Under the pieces are notes generated by a model. That model searched no databases. It was not told where the DNA came from and saw only the letters and a program-made list of their open reading frames with translations. Positions 25,697 to 34,514 of a stretch of DNA of 64,000 bases are shown here, one piece after another. This DNA is from Microbacterium sp. SSM24 (GTDB taxonomy: Bacteria > Actinomycetota > Actinomycetes > Actinomycetales > Microbacteriaceae): the NCBI RefSeq assembly GCF_025989145.1, contig NZ_JAPDNQ010000002.1:62001-126000 (forward strand). The letters are read 5' to 3'. Within the stretch, counting starts at the first letter, position 1. Each line of letters starts with the position of its first letter. The translations under genes were made by a program, and so were the position numbers.

Positions 25697-27104
25697 CGTC
25701 ACCCCCCGCACCTGGTGGGCCGCCAGCGGCCGCGCTTCGAAGCTGACCGCCCTCGGTGGAATCGTGCTCACGGTCGCCCTCGTCGCGACGAGTGCCGTCG
25801 TATGGGCATCACCCGGCGGTTTCACTCCCGGCCCGAGCGCCGAGGACCAGCTCGCCGCGGCCCTCGCGGAGAACAAGGCGCTGAAGGAAGACCTCGACGC
25901 CGCCGAGAGAGCGGGCGCTGCCCCGACGCCGACGCCGACGCGCACGCCCACCCCGACGCCTACGCCGAAGCCGACGCCGACACCGGGCGCGAAGACTGCT
26001 CCCGCACCCGAGCCGGGAACCAGGATCGTGACGGTCTACCGGTCGTCGCCCGAGGGTGGAGGCGAGCAAGCCGTCGATCCCGCTCCTGCGCCTTCGACGC
26101 CGCCGACATCGCCGGCGGTGACGGCACCCCCGATCGCGTCGATCGTCGCGCCGACGCAGCGCTACTTCGGGATGTACACCGCGCAGGCGCCCTTCAACTT
26201 CGCAACGTTCGACGACGCGGCGGTGAAGAGCGGCAGCCGGCAGTCGCTCGTCGGCTACTTCGGCGGGTGGGATCAGGCGTTCCGCGGCGACGCGGTGGTG
26301 CGCTCGTGGGAACGCGGCCTCCTGCCGATGCTCACGTGGGAGTCACGTCCGATCGCGGCGGCCAACGACGTGCCCGAGGATCCGGTCTACGCACTTCCCC
26401 GCATCCTCGACGGCGCCTTCGACGACTACCTGCGCACGTACGCGCGAGACATCGTCGCGACAGGCCTGCCTCTGGCGATCCGCCTCAACCACGAGATGAA
26501 CGGCACCTGGTATCCGTGGAACGAGCAGAAGACCAACGGATCGTCCAACAACGGCAACAGGACCGGCGACTACGTCGCCGTGTGGCGGCACGTGCACGAC
26601 ATCTTCGAGGCCGAAGGCGCGAACGCGTTCGTGATCTGGACGTGGGCGCCCAACATCATCAACAATCTGCCCGATCGTCACCAGACCCTCGAGTATCTGC
26701 GCTCGCTCTACCCGGGCGACGAGTACGTCGACCTCGTGGGTGTGTCGGGGTATCTTCGCCAGCCGTTCGTCGCGGCGAACGACTTCACTTTCGACTACAC
26801 ATTCGGAGCCACCCTCGACCAGTTGCGGGCTCTGACCGACAAACCGATCCTCTTGGCCGAGATCGCCGCGACCGAGAACGGTGGCAAGAAGGTCGCGTGG
26901 CTGAACAGCGTGTTCGCATCGCTCGGCGAGCCGGAGAACGCCGACATCATCGGCCTCGCCTGGTTCAACATCGCCGTCACCACCGTCAGCCAGGGTCAGC
27001 TCGTGACGAACGACTGGCGCATCGACTCGCGCGGCGCATCGCTCGCTGCCTTCCGTGCGGGTCTCGCATCGCCCGCAGCCAACTTCCGTTTCCTAGCTTA
27101 TTGA
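25689..27104 (+). CDS. Membrane-anchored glycoside hydrolase, GH26-like
   Basis: The 471-aa protein has one helix (residues about 20-41) that anchors it or acts as a signal, a short coiled coil (51-75), a threonine-proline spacer (PTPTPT repeats, 80-100), and a catalytic domain from about 155. RLNHEMNGTWYPW (265-277) with Glu269 is the acid/base motif of GH26, and ILLAEIAA with Glu391 fits the nucleophile strand. GH26 enzymes cut beta-mannans or related beta-glycans. It starts on TTG and overlaps the synthase gene by 8 nt, so it probably trims or releases the polymer made by that synthase, in the manner of other synthase-linked hydrolases. Confidence 0.85.
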   Translation: MSDVTPRTWWAASGRASKLTALGGIVLTVALVATSAVVWASPGGFTPGPSAEDQLAAALAENKALKEDLDAAERAGAAPTPTPTRTPTPTPTPKPTPTPGAKTAPAPEPGTRIVTVYRSSPEGGGEQAVDPAPAPSTPPTSPAVTAPPIASIVAPTQRYFGMYTAQAPFNFATFDDAAVKSGSRQSLVGYFGGWDQAFRGDAVVRSWERGLLPMLTWESRPIAAANDVPEDPVYALPRILDGAFDDYLRTYARDIVATGLPLAIRLNHEMNGTWYPWNEQKTNGSSNNGNRTGDYVAVWRHVHDIFEAEGANAFVIWTWAPNIINNLPDRHQTLEYLRSLYPGDEYVDLVGVSGYLRQPFVAANDFTFDYTFGATLDQLRALTDKPILLAEIAATENGGKKVAWLNSVFASLGEPENADIIGLAWFNIAVTTVSQGQLVTNDWRIDSRGASLAAFRAGLASPAANFRFLAY

Positions 27105-27139
27105 TTCGCCCCGCTCGGCCTTCAGAAGGAGAGAACCAC

Positions 27140-28549
27140 ATGTCCCCTCACCTGCGACCCGCTCCAGTCTCCACCGATGACGCCGCCCCGCTGCGTGTCA
27201 GCGTCATCGGCACCGGCTACCTCGGTGCCACCCATGCCGCCGCCGTCGCCGAGATGGGCTTCACCGTCATCGGCGTCGACCACGACCCCGCGAAGATCGC
27301 TGCCCTCGAGAAGGGCGAGGTGCCGTTCTTCGAACCGGGTCTCCCCGAGCTCATCCGCAGCCACGTCGAGACCGGCCGCCTGACCTTCACAACTGACCTC
27401 GCGGCGGCGGTCGCCGCATCGGACGTGCATTTCGTCTGCGTCGGCACGCCGCAGCAGGCATCCAGCCACGCCGCCGACCTGTCGTTCGTGGAAGGAGCGA
27501 CGCGCGCGGTTGCGGCGGCACTCACGCACGACGGGCTCATCGTCGGCAAGTCGACCGTCCCTGTGGGGACGGCTGCGCGGCTGAGGGAGATGGTGGATGC
27601 CGCCGCGCCGCCGCACGTTCACGTCGAACTGGTCTGGAACCCGGAGTTCCTGCGCGAAGGCTATGCGGTGGACGACACACTTCACCCCGACCGGATCGTC
27701 ATCGGGGGAGCTTCTGCGTGGGCAGAAGAGCAGCTTCGCACGCTTTACGGGCCCGCTGTCGCCGGCGGCGCGCCAGTTGTGACCTGTGACCTGCCGACGG
27801 CCGAGCTCGTCAAGGTGAGCGCGAACGCCTTCCTCGCGACGAAGATCTCGTTCATCAATGCGATCGCCGAGGTATGCGAGAAAGCGGGCGCGGACGTCTC
27901 TGTCCTCGCGGACGCGATCGGCTACGACGAGCGGATCGGTCGCCGCTTCCTCAACGCGGGGCTCGGGTTCGGTGGTGGGTGCCTTCCGAAGGACATTCGC
28001 GCCCTGACGCACCGTGCGGGCGAGCTGGGAGCCCTGCACGCCGTCGGTCTCATGCAGCAGGTCGATGAGATCAACATGTCTCAGCGGCAGCGTGTCGTCG
28101 AGCTGGCGATGTCGACCTGCCCCGTCAACATCCTCAACGCTCGCGTCGCTGTGCTCGGTGTCGCCTTCAAGCCCGACACCGACGATGTGCGCGACTCGCC
28201 CGCACTCAACGTGGCCGCTGCACTGCACCTTCGCGGTGCACTCGTGTCGGTCTACGACCCCGAGGCGAACTCCACGGCGAAGAGGTCCTTCCCGACCTTG
28301 ACGTACGCAGAGAGCCTCGACGCCGCCGTCACAGGTGCCGATCTCGTGCTGGTCCTGACCGAGTGGCCCGAGATCGCCGCCGCGGATCCCGTCTCGGTCG
28401 GGCGCCTCGTCGCACACCGGGCCGTCATCGACGCGCGTCGGTGCCTCGACGCGGATGCCTGGCGGGATGCCGGATGGCGATGTGTCACGCTCGGCAGCGC
28501 TGAGGGCGAGCAGCCCGTCTCGCCCGCACGTGCGAGGGCTGCAGCGTAG
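27140..28549 (+). CDS. ugd: UDP-glucose 6-dehydrogenase
   Basis: The 469-aa protein oxidises UDP-glucose twice to UDP-glucuronate using NAD+. An N-terminal Rossmann fold starts RVSVIGTGYLGATHAAAVAEMG. The central domain has VWNPEFLREGYAVDD, and the catalytic cysteine lies in LGFGGGCLPKDIRAL. The C-terminal NAD/UDP domain contains VAVLGVAFKPDTDDVRDSPA. I chose the ATG at 27140 because a strong AGAAGGAGAG site precedes it; the open frame further upstream shadows the GH26 gene. As third gene of the locus it supplies the uronic-acid donor, which matches a hyaluronan-like synthase. Confidence 0.95.
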   Translation: MSPHLRPAPVSTDDAAPLRVSVIGTGYLGATHAAAVAEMGFTVIGVDHDPAKIAALEKGEVPFFEPGLPELIRSHVETGRLTFTTDLAAAVAASDVHFVCVGTPQQASSHAADLSFVEGATRAVAAALTHDGLIVGKSTVPVGTAARLREMVDAAAPPHVHVELVWNPEFLREGYAVDDTLHPDRIVIGGASAWAEEQLRTLYGPAVAGGAPVVTCDLPTAELVKVSANAFLATKISFINAIAEVCEKAGADVSVLADAIGYDERIGRRFLNAGLGFGGGCLPKDIRALTHRAGELGALHAVGLMQQVDEINMSQRQRVVELAMSTCPVNILNARVAVLGVAFKPDTDDVRDSPALNVAAALHLRGALVSVYDPEANSTAKRSFPTLTYAESLDAAVTGADLVLVLTEWPEIAAADPVSVGRLVAHRAVIDARRCLDADAWRDAGWRCVTLGSAEGEQPVSPARARAAA

Positions 28550-28598
28550 ATCGCTCAGCCGTTGCGCGCACGCGTCGATCCCCGGGAGGATGCTCAGC

Positions 28599-29072
28599 GT
28601 GAGCGAATCCTCGACGGCCGGCAGCGCGCGGATCCCGCCGCGATGGGTGATCCGCACCGCCTGGGTCGTGCACCGCGCCCTCTACCGCGTGAGTGGGGGC
28701 CGGTTCGGGCTGCGGCGTCCCACGGCCACCGTCTACGGGATGATGCGGCTGCACACGATCGGCCGCCGCAGCGGCAAGGAGCGCGTCGCGATCGTCGCGT
28801 ACTTCGAAGACGGTCCCGATCTCATCACGATGGCGATGAACGGCTGGGACGAGCCGTCGCCCGCGTGGTGGATCAACCTGCGTGCGACGCCGGAGGCCAC
28901 CGTCGACCTGCCCGGTTCGCAGCGCCGGGTCCGCGCCCGCGAGGCGACCGGCGCCGAGCGCGAACGCCTGTGGGGTGTGTTCCGCGGACTGGAGGAGGGG
29001 TCGGACCTCGACGCGCTCGCGCGACTGCGCACCCGCGAGACGCCGATCGTCGTCCTCGAGCCGGTCGCCTGA
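28599..29072 (+). CDS. Deazaflavin-dependent nitroreductase-family protein (DUF385)
   Basis: The 157-aa protein fits the F420/deazaflavin-dependent nitroreductase (Ddn-like) family: LHTIGRRSGKERVAIVAYFE, then MAMNGWDEPSPAWWINLRA and VDLPGSQRRVRAREATGAER are characteristic. Members reduce quinones or other substrates with F420H2, or bind other flavin-like cofactors. The GTG at 28599 lies 8 nt after GGGAGGA, which favours it over the ATG inside that ribosome site. It lies 49 bp behind the exopolysaccharide locus and is probably unrelated to it. Confidence 0.82.
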   Translation: MSESSTAGSARIPPRWVIRTAWVVHRALYRVSGGRFGLRRPTATVYGMMRLHTIGRRSGKERVAIVAYFEDGPDLITMAMNGWDEPSPAWWINLRATPEATVDLPGSQRRVRAREATGAERERLWGVFRGLEEGSDLDALARLRTRETPIVVLEPVA

Positions 29073-29198
29073 GCCCGATCGAGCTCCGCGGAATGGCGGG
29101 GGCGCGGCATCCGTTGTATCCTGATGTGCTCGGTTGCTTCGGCTCCGGGTGTTGGAAACTCCACAGTGTGACAGCGGCCCTTCGCAAGAAGGTTCCAT

Positions 29199-29566
29199 GG
29201 GGATGATCGGTTTCGACATCGCCTGCGAATCTGCGAGAAGCGGGCCGAGGATGCAGGGTTATCTCGTAAACGCTCTCTGCAAACCAATAAGTGCCGAACC
29301 TAAGCGCACTGAACTCGCCCTCGCTGCCTAAGCGAGCCTGAGTTCCGTCAGACCGTAGGCGTTCCCGCTACGGATCCTGGCGTCATCTAGGGGACTTGCT
29401 GCGTGACGGCGTCTGGACGTCACGCGGGACTCTTTCCAGGCTGGGCTCGTCGACTTAGGTGTCTGTGACAAAGGTCGGAGCCGAGTAGAACGCTTTCATA
29501 GACTGCGCCCGGAGAAGACGCAGTATCCCAGCGATGGACGGGGGTTCGATTCCCCCCATCTCCACA
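29199..29566 (+). ncRNA. ssrA: Transfer-messenger RNA (tmRNA)
   Basis: The gene starts GGGGATGATCGGTTTCGACA, the universal tmRNA 5' end, and closes with GGGTTCGATTCCCCCCATCTCC, whose CATCTCC pairs with GGGGATG as the tRNA-like acceptor. The 3' end reads ACAA, so CCA is not fully encoded. The tag reading frame ends ISAEPKRTELALAA and stops at TAA 29329-29331; LALAA is the usual degradation signal. The resume codon is not certain; an Ala codon (GCT) a few codons upstream of CKPIS is the best candidate. A -10-like TATCCT occurs near 29116, implying a 5' precursor of about 70 nt. Confidence 0.93.
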
Positions 29567-29583
29567 ATCCGCTGTCACGGAAC

Positions 29584-29625
29584 AAGGCCTCGAGAACTGC
29601 GTGAATACGCGGATCTCGGGGCCTT
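29584..29625 (+). terminator. tmRNA terminator hairpin
   Basis: AAGGCCTCGAGA and TCTCGGGGCCTT form a 12-bp stem with one wobble pair around an 18-nt loop, starting 17 nt after the tmRNA end and followed by CGTTCGTTTG. The rest of the gap to 29807 shows no gene. Confidence 0.7.
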
Positions 29626-29807
29626 CGTTCGTTTGTCGCAATGGCGTCGAGTGCGTGCTCGCGTGTCCGTCGCGGAAGCCGTTTTCGTGATCGCACAGCA
29701 CTGACGCCGGCAGCACATCCGCGGACGGTGCCGACCATCTACACTGTTGCCCACATCTTCATCGTCTCGATGATCATCGGGCGTGGTCGGTACCGGCGGG
29801 AGCGAAT

Positions 29808-30080
29808 ATGAGCGGCGAGTGGCAGCGTAAGCACCTCGGAGACGACGTGCCGGAGCAGGCCCCGGGCGAGGAGACGCTGCTGGGAGCCGCGGGCGACGAG
29901 GTGCCTCCCGGGGGAGTCGTCGCAGGCTCGTTCAGTGACGAGTTCCCCGTAGCCGACCCGTACGCGGGCATTCCGGCCGACGAGGTCGGCCTCCCGCCCC
30001 TGAGCGAGGCCGAGCAGGAGGCCGTGGCGCGCGAGGCGGACAGGCTCGCCGACGACCCGGACGCACGCCGCAACCTCTGA
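29808..30080 (+). CDS. Small acidic hypothetical protein
   Basis: The 90-aa protein is rich in Glu, Asp, Gly and Pro, with no membrane segment or signal peptide. Its C-terminus (LSEAEQEAVAREADRLADDP) is a probable amphipathic helix; the rest looks disordered. The GC-rich third positions support coding on this strand. A complementary frame on the other strand (to 30104) is considered a shadow. No homologous family is recognised. It is convergent with the SulP gene, with 49 bp between. Confidence 0.58.
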   Translation: MSGEWQRKHLGDDVPEQAPGEETLLGAAGDEVPPGGVVAGSFSDEFPVADPYAGIPADEVGLPPLSEAEQEAVAREADRLADDPDARRNL

Positions 30081-30129
30081 GTGAAGGACCTCTGAGCGCA
30101 CCACGCTCCGGTCTCGACGTCGGATCTCC

Positions 30130-31878
30130 TCAGTTGCTGCTCATCGTGACGTGAGAGTCGGGAGTCGTCGGGTCGTCGCTCGCGCGATCACGCCGGAGCT
30201 TGTGCTTGACCCGGTCGAACCAGTGCTCGGGCGCGGTGAGCGCGGTGACGGCGTCACGGTTCGTCGGGTACACCGACGCGCCGTCGTCGATGATGCCGAA
30301 CCGTCGGAGACGCGGCATCGCGCCCGACCTCACGCGGCTGAAGGCGATCTCGATCTTGTGCTGCGTGAGCCACGTGCGCAGGCCGTCGAAGGCTTCGGAC
30401 GCCGTGACGTCGACATCCGTGACCGCCTCCATGTCGATGACGACGTGATGCACGGTGCCCTCACCCGCCGAGGTCACCGCCTTGCGCACCGCCTCGGCGA
30501 AGACCGTGCCGTTAGCGAAGAAGAGCGGCGCCGCCATGCGCACCACGATCACGCCGGGCGCCGTCACCTCGCCTGCGGGTGCGGGGTCCAGCAGCGACGC
30601 GGTCGGGTTGTCGTTGCGGGCGAGCACATCGATCGCGGGACTGGACGCGCGCTTGGCGAGATTGACCAGCGCCAGCACGAAGGCGACGAGGATGCCCGGG
30701 ATCGACCCGATGAGCAACGTGACGAGGAAGCAGACGGCGCCGATCCAGAACTCGAACCGGTCGAGGCGCCACAGATCGATGAAGTCGCGGATGCCGAGAA
30801 GCGGCAGGATCGCGACGGCGACGATCGCGCCGATGGCGGGCGAGGGGATGTCGGCGAGCAGCGCAGTGCCGAACACCAGGAGAAGGAGCGAGCCGGCGGC
30901 GAGCACGAGCGAGGGCAGCTGGGTGCGGGAGCCCGCCTGGTCCATCGCCGCCGTCCGGCTGGTCGAGGATCCGACCGCGAAGCTCGCGGAGGCGCCGGCT
31001 GCCACGTTCGCGATCCCGAAGGCGAAGAGGTCGCGGTTCGGGCTCGTCGAGTACCGCCTCTTCTCGGCGTACGACCGCGCGACCAGGAGGCCCTCGGCGA
31101 CGGTGACCAAGGTGAGCGCGATCGCCGAGGGCACCAGTGCGAGCCATTCGGTCCACGAGATGACCGGCCAGGTCAGCGCGGGCGGGCCCGCGGGCACGTC
31201 GCCGAGGACGTCCACGCCGGCCTCGTCGGCGCCGGTGAAGACGACGACGACCGTCGCGAGGACGAGGACGACGAGAGCCCACGGCACGACCGGAAGGAAT
31301 CTCCTCCCGACGAGAAGGACAGTGACGGATGCCGAGGCGATCAGCATCGACCACGGGTTCGTCGTGCCCAGCCCCAGGATCAGCTGCGAGGACTTCTCGA
31401 CGAACTCCGCGCCGCTGTCGATCTTCACGCCGAGCATCTTGGCGATCTGCGAGACGAGGATGCCGAGCGCGAGCCCGCCGACGAATCCGACGAGTATCGG
31501 CTTGGAGAGGAAGTTGGCGAGGAACCCGAGCTTGAACACGGCGAGGAGCATGAACAGGATGCCGCTGATCACCGCCTGCGCCATCGCCAGCGTCGCGTAG
31601 TCTGCCGAGCCCGCCACCGCCAGGCCGCCGATCGACGACGCGACCAGGGCGGCGGCCGCGGCATCCGGAGACGCGACGAGCTGGCGAGAGGACACGACGA
31701 GCGCGTACAGCACGGTCGGGAGGATCAACGCGTACAAGCCGGCGGTCGCCGGAAGGCCGGCGATCTGCGCGTAGCCGATGTTCAGCGGGATCGCGATGGC
31801 CAGCAGCGTCACACCCGCGAGAAGCTCGCGGCCGACGTTTCGGCGAGTCAGACCGGCAAGGGGCTTCTGCACGTCCAC
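30130..31878 (-). CDS. SulP family anion transporter with STAS domain
   Basis: The 582-aa protein has 10-12 membrane helices (residues about 15-405) with SulP signatures: IAIPLNIGYAQIAGLPATAG near the N-terminus and AVGSSTSRTAAMDQAGSRTQ in the core. A cytoplasmic STAS domain follows (about 430-545; VVIDMEAVTDVDVTASEAFD). SulP proteins carry sulfate, bicarbonate or other anions; the substrate here is open. I chose GTG 31878 because the family N-terminus begins there and ACGGGA precedes it; a GTG two codons later is possible. The much longer upstream frame shadows other genes. Confidence 0.9.
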   Translation of the reverse strand: MDVQKPLAGLTRRNVGRELLAGVTLLAIAIPLNIGYAQIAGLPATAGLYALILPTVLYALVVSSRQLVASPDAAAAALVASSIGGLAVAGSADYATLAMAQAVISGILFMLLAVFKLGFLANFLSKPILVGFVGGLALGILVSQIAKMLGVKIDSGAEFVEKSSQLILGLGTTNPWSMLIASASVTVLLVGRRFLPVVPWALVVLVLATVVVVFTGADEAGVDVLGDVPAGPPALTWPVISWTEWLALVPSAIALTLVTVAEGLLVARSYAEKRRYSTSPNRDLFAFGIANVAAGASASFAVGSSTSRTAAMDQAGSRTQLPSLVLAAGSLLLLVFGTALLADIPSPAIGAIVAVAILPLLGIRDFIDLWRLDRFEFWIGAVCFLVTLLIGSIPGILVAFVLALVNLAKRASSPAIDVLARNDNPTASLLDPAPAGEVTAPGVIVVRMAAPLFFANGTVFAEAVRKAVTSAGEGTVHHVVIDMEAVTDVDVTASEAFDGLRTWLTQHKIEIAFSRVRSGAMPRLRRFGIIDDGASVYPTNRDAVTALTAPEHWFDRVKHKLRRDRASDDPTTPDSHVTMSSN

Positions 31879-31979
31879 TCCCGTCGAGTCGGCGTCGCAG
31901 GGCGGCGACGCCTCCACGCTAGCGGGGCGCGACTCGCGCGCGGCGCTTCCTCGATCGTGTCGCGGGATCGCCAGGCGTG

Positions 31980-32207
31980 TCAGAGAGCGACGCGCACCCG
32001 GCGTCCGTCGAAGCCGACGACGTCGCCGATCTGCAACTGGCGTCCGCGGCGACGATCGACCTCGCCGTTCACCGTCACGAGGCCGTCGATGATCGCCTCC
32101 TTCACGTCGCCGCCGGAGTCGAGGACACCGGCGAACTTCAGGAACTGGCCGAGGCGGATGCCGTCGCCGCCGATCGAGACGTCGTCGATCGGGGCGGGCT
32201 TCGTCAT
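31980..32207 (-). CDS. S4-domain RNA-binding protein (YbcJ-like)
   Basis: The 75-aa protein is a free-standing S4 fold: IRLGQFLKFAGVLDSGGDVK, then IIDGLVTVNGEVDRRRGRQL and a final strand VVGFDGRRVRV. Such small proteins bind structured RNA, probably rRNA or tRNA; the exact target is unknown. The start codon lies 6 nt after TAGCAT (32214-32219, minus strand), a leaderless -10 whose first three bases are also the stop codon of the upstream amine oxidase gene. Confidence 0.87.
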   Translation of the reverse strand: MTKPAPIDDVSIGGDGIRLGQFLKFAGVLDSGGDVKEAIIDGLVTVNGEVDRRRGRQLQIGDVVGFDGRRVRVAL

Positions 32208-32216
32208 GTATCGATG

Positions 32217-33554
32217 CTAGCCGCGCGCGAGCCCGGCCCAGGCATCCTCGATCGGCACATCCTGTCCGAGGACGTTGACCGCGGCGCGGTGGCCCGAGAA
32301 CATCGCTGCGGGCACCGTCGCCGGGTCGTCCGTCCACGTCGCCTCGCCGGCGAGGTGGAGCACCCCGCCGATCGGAGTGGCAAGGGTGTCGTGGTCCTCG
32401 GTCCGCGACCCCACGGTCATATAGGCGTAGGAGCCGTGCGAGAACGGGTCGTCCTGCCAGTCGGTGACGTGCACGTGCGTCGGCTTCGGCACGCGGTCCC
32501 CGTACAGGCGTCGCAGCTGCTCCAGCACCGACTCGACGATGCGCTCCTCCGACCAGTGGAGGGTCTCGACGGCAGCTGGACCGGCGGCGAACGTGAGCAG
32601 CGTGGGTTCGTCGTGCAGGGCGGTCAGGTCGTACCACGAGTGCCACCACCGCCCCTCGGGACCCTGCTGACGGATGACGTACACGTCCTCGTCCCAGAAC
32701 TTCGTGGAGAAGCGCAGGAAGACCTTCTCGAACGCGTTCATCGTGAAGCCCGCGAGCGCCCCGGCCACGGGCTCGGGAAGCGACGGTTCGATCAGGAAGT
32801 CGTCCGACTGCAGCACCCCCACCGGGACCGTCACGATCGCGGTATCGGCGCCGAACGAGCCGAAGTCGGTGTCGACGACGACACCCTCCGGCGACCACCG
32901 CACGCGCGACACCTCGTGCGTGAGCCGGATGTCGAGCCCTTCCGCCAGGCGCCGAGGGAGGATGTCGTATCCGTCGGGGAAGACGACCTCGTCGCCGTCG
33001 ATGGAGTCGTCGTCGAGGCCGTGCGCGGCGAGGTCGTCGATCCAGGCGCCGTACTGCTCCTCGGAGCGATGCTCGAGGTACTCCCGCACGCGCTGCGTCC
33101 GCTCCTCGTCCCACCCCTGCGCGGCCAGCGCCTCCTCGGTGACGTCGCGGTAGGAGGCATCCGGAGCAGACTCTGCCACCACGTCGCGAAGCGTCGCGTC
33201 GACCGTGTGGATGTCGGCGACATACCTCGCGGCCGCCTCGGCCGAGAGTCGCACGCCGTCCGGGCCGTAGTGAGCGATCGGGCGGCTGTCGGGCTGATAG
33301 CCCCCGACGGTGAACTCGATCGTGCGCATGCCCAACGCCTCCGCAGCCGCGGCGACCGGTGAATCGGTGACACCGTGGATCCACGACGCGCCCATGTCGG
33401 TCGCCCGTCCGAGCCTGTGGTCGGTCGAGACGCGTCCGCCGACGCGATCCCTCGCCTCGAGCACGAGAACCCTGCGCCCGTGTCTGGTCAGCAGCCGGGC
33501 GGCGGTGAGGCCGGAGACGCCGGCGCCCACCACGATCGTGTCGAATCTCTCCAT
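32217..33554 (-). CDS. Flavin monoamine oxidase family protein
   Basis: The 445-aa protein starts with a Rossmann FAD-binding motif (IVVGAGVSGLTAARLLTRHG) and the GG doublet RDRVGGRVSTD. The C-terminal FAD-contact motif is GGVLHLAGEATWTDDPATVP. This is the amine oxidase/polyamine oxidase layout, which oxidises amines to imines with release of H2O2. The substrate is not evident. The ATG at 33554 follows a GGAGG site; upstream extension shadows the next region. It precedes the S4 gene by 9 nt. Confidence 0.9.
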   Translation of the reverse strand: MERFDTIVVGAGVSGLTAARLLTRHGRRVLVLEARDRVGGRVSTDHRLGRATDMGASWIHGVTDSPVAAAAEALGMRTIEFTVGGYQPDSRPIAHYGPDGVRLSAEAAARYVADIHTVDATLRDVVAESAPDASYRDVTEEALAAQGWDEERTQRVREYLEHRSEEQYGAWIDDLAAHGLDDDSIDGDEVVFPDGYDILPRRLAEGLDIRLTHEVSRVRWSPEGVVVDTDFGSFGADTAIVTVPVGVLQSDDFLIEPSLPEPVAGALAGFTMNAFEKVFLRFSTKFWDEDVYVIRQQGPEGRWWHSWYDLTALHDEPTLLTFAAGPAAVETLHWSEERIVESVLEQLRRLYGDRVPKPTHVHVTDWQDDPFSHGSYAYMTVGSRTEDHDTLATPIGGVLHLAGEATWTDDPATVPAAMFSGHRAAVNVLGQDVPIEDAWAGLARG

Positions 33555-33610
33555 CGCCGACCTCCGATGCTCGGACGCGCCGTTCGGCGCTCTTCCGACC
33601 ATACCCAGCC

Positions 33611-34474
33611 TCAGCGGGCGGATCCGACCTCCTGCGTGCCGATGACGGAGAGCAGCTGCAGCTTCTCGTAGCTCTCGGTGCCGGGCGTCGCCGTCAGCAC
33701 GAGCAGCGTCTGCCCCTGTTCGGGGTCGAGGAGGATCTGGCACTGCATGTCCATCACACCGACCTCCGGATGCTGCAGCCGCTTCTCGCGCGGATGCGTC
33801 GAACGCACCTCGTGCGCCTCCCACAGCTCGCCGAACTCGGGACTCTCATCGAGAAGGGCCCGCACCATCTGGCCTGCGCGCGAGCGCGGGCCGTGCTTGG
33901 CGTAGACGGTGCGGATGTCCGCGGTGAACGACCGCGAGTGCATCGGGTGATCATCGACCGGATACACGTCGCGCGTGCCGGGCTCGAGGAACCAGCGGTA
34001 CCCGACACTGCGTCGGAACCCCTCGAAGCGCGTCTCGTCGCCGAAGAGCGCTCGTGCGGGCGGCGTCTGGGCGAGCGTCTCACCGAGCTCGGTCATCACC
34101 TGGGCGGGGGTGTCGGCGAGCCGATCGAGCACGCGCATGAGTCCGGGGGAGACATGCTCGCTGCGGAGCGCGCGAGCCGGAGCGGTGTGCCCCGCCAGGC
34201 GGAAGAGGTGATCCCGCTCCTCGAGGGTCAGCCGCAGCCCGCGAGCGATGGCGGCGAGCATCTGCTCCGACGGCTGCGGGCCGCGGCTCTGCTCGAGGCG
34301 GCTGTAGTAGTCCGTCGACATGTCGCTGAGAGCGGCGACCTCTTCACGGCGAAGTCCTTCGGTGCGCCGTCGTGGCCCCCGCCGCAGGCCGACGTCCTCC
34401 GGCTGGAGGGTCGCGCGGCGGCGACGGAGGAAATCCGCCAGCTGTGCTCTGTCCACGCTTCGAGTCTGCGTCAT
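33611..34474 (-). CDS. XRE-family regulator with MmyB-like ligand-binding domain
   Basis: The 287-aa protein has an N-terminal HTH (residues about 12-85; RREEVAALSDMSTDYYSRLE and PQPSEQMLAAIARGLRL) and a C-terminal MmyB-like domain, recognised by RWFLEPGTRDVYP and DESPEFGELWEAHEVR. These actinobacterial regulators often control a neighbouring short-chain dehydrogenase and may sense fatty acids. The SDR gene lies immediately upstream on the same strand (40-bp gap), so the two may form an operon. Confidence 0.9.
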   Translation of the reverse strand: MTQTRSVDRAQLADFLRRRRATLQPEDVGLRRGPRRRTEGLRREEVAALSDMSTDYYSRLEQSRGPQPSEQMLAAIARGLRLTLEERDHLFRLAGHTAPARALRSEHVSPGLMRVLDRLADTPAQVMTELGETLAQTPPARALFGDETRFEGFRRSVGYRWFLEPGTRDVYPVDDHPMHSRSFTADIRTVYAKHGPRSRAGQMVRALLDESPEFGELWEAHEVRSTHPREKRLQHPEVGVMDMQCQILLDPEQGQTLLVLTATPGTESYEKLQLLSVIGTQEVGSAR

Positions 34475-34514
34475 GGCGGGCCCGCTAGCCAGGGACCGAG
34501 GATCCGCCTCTGCC

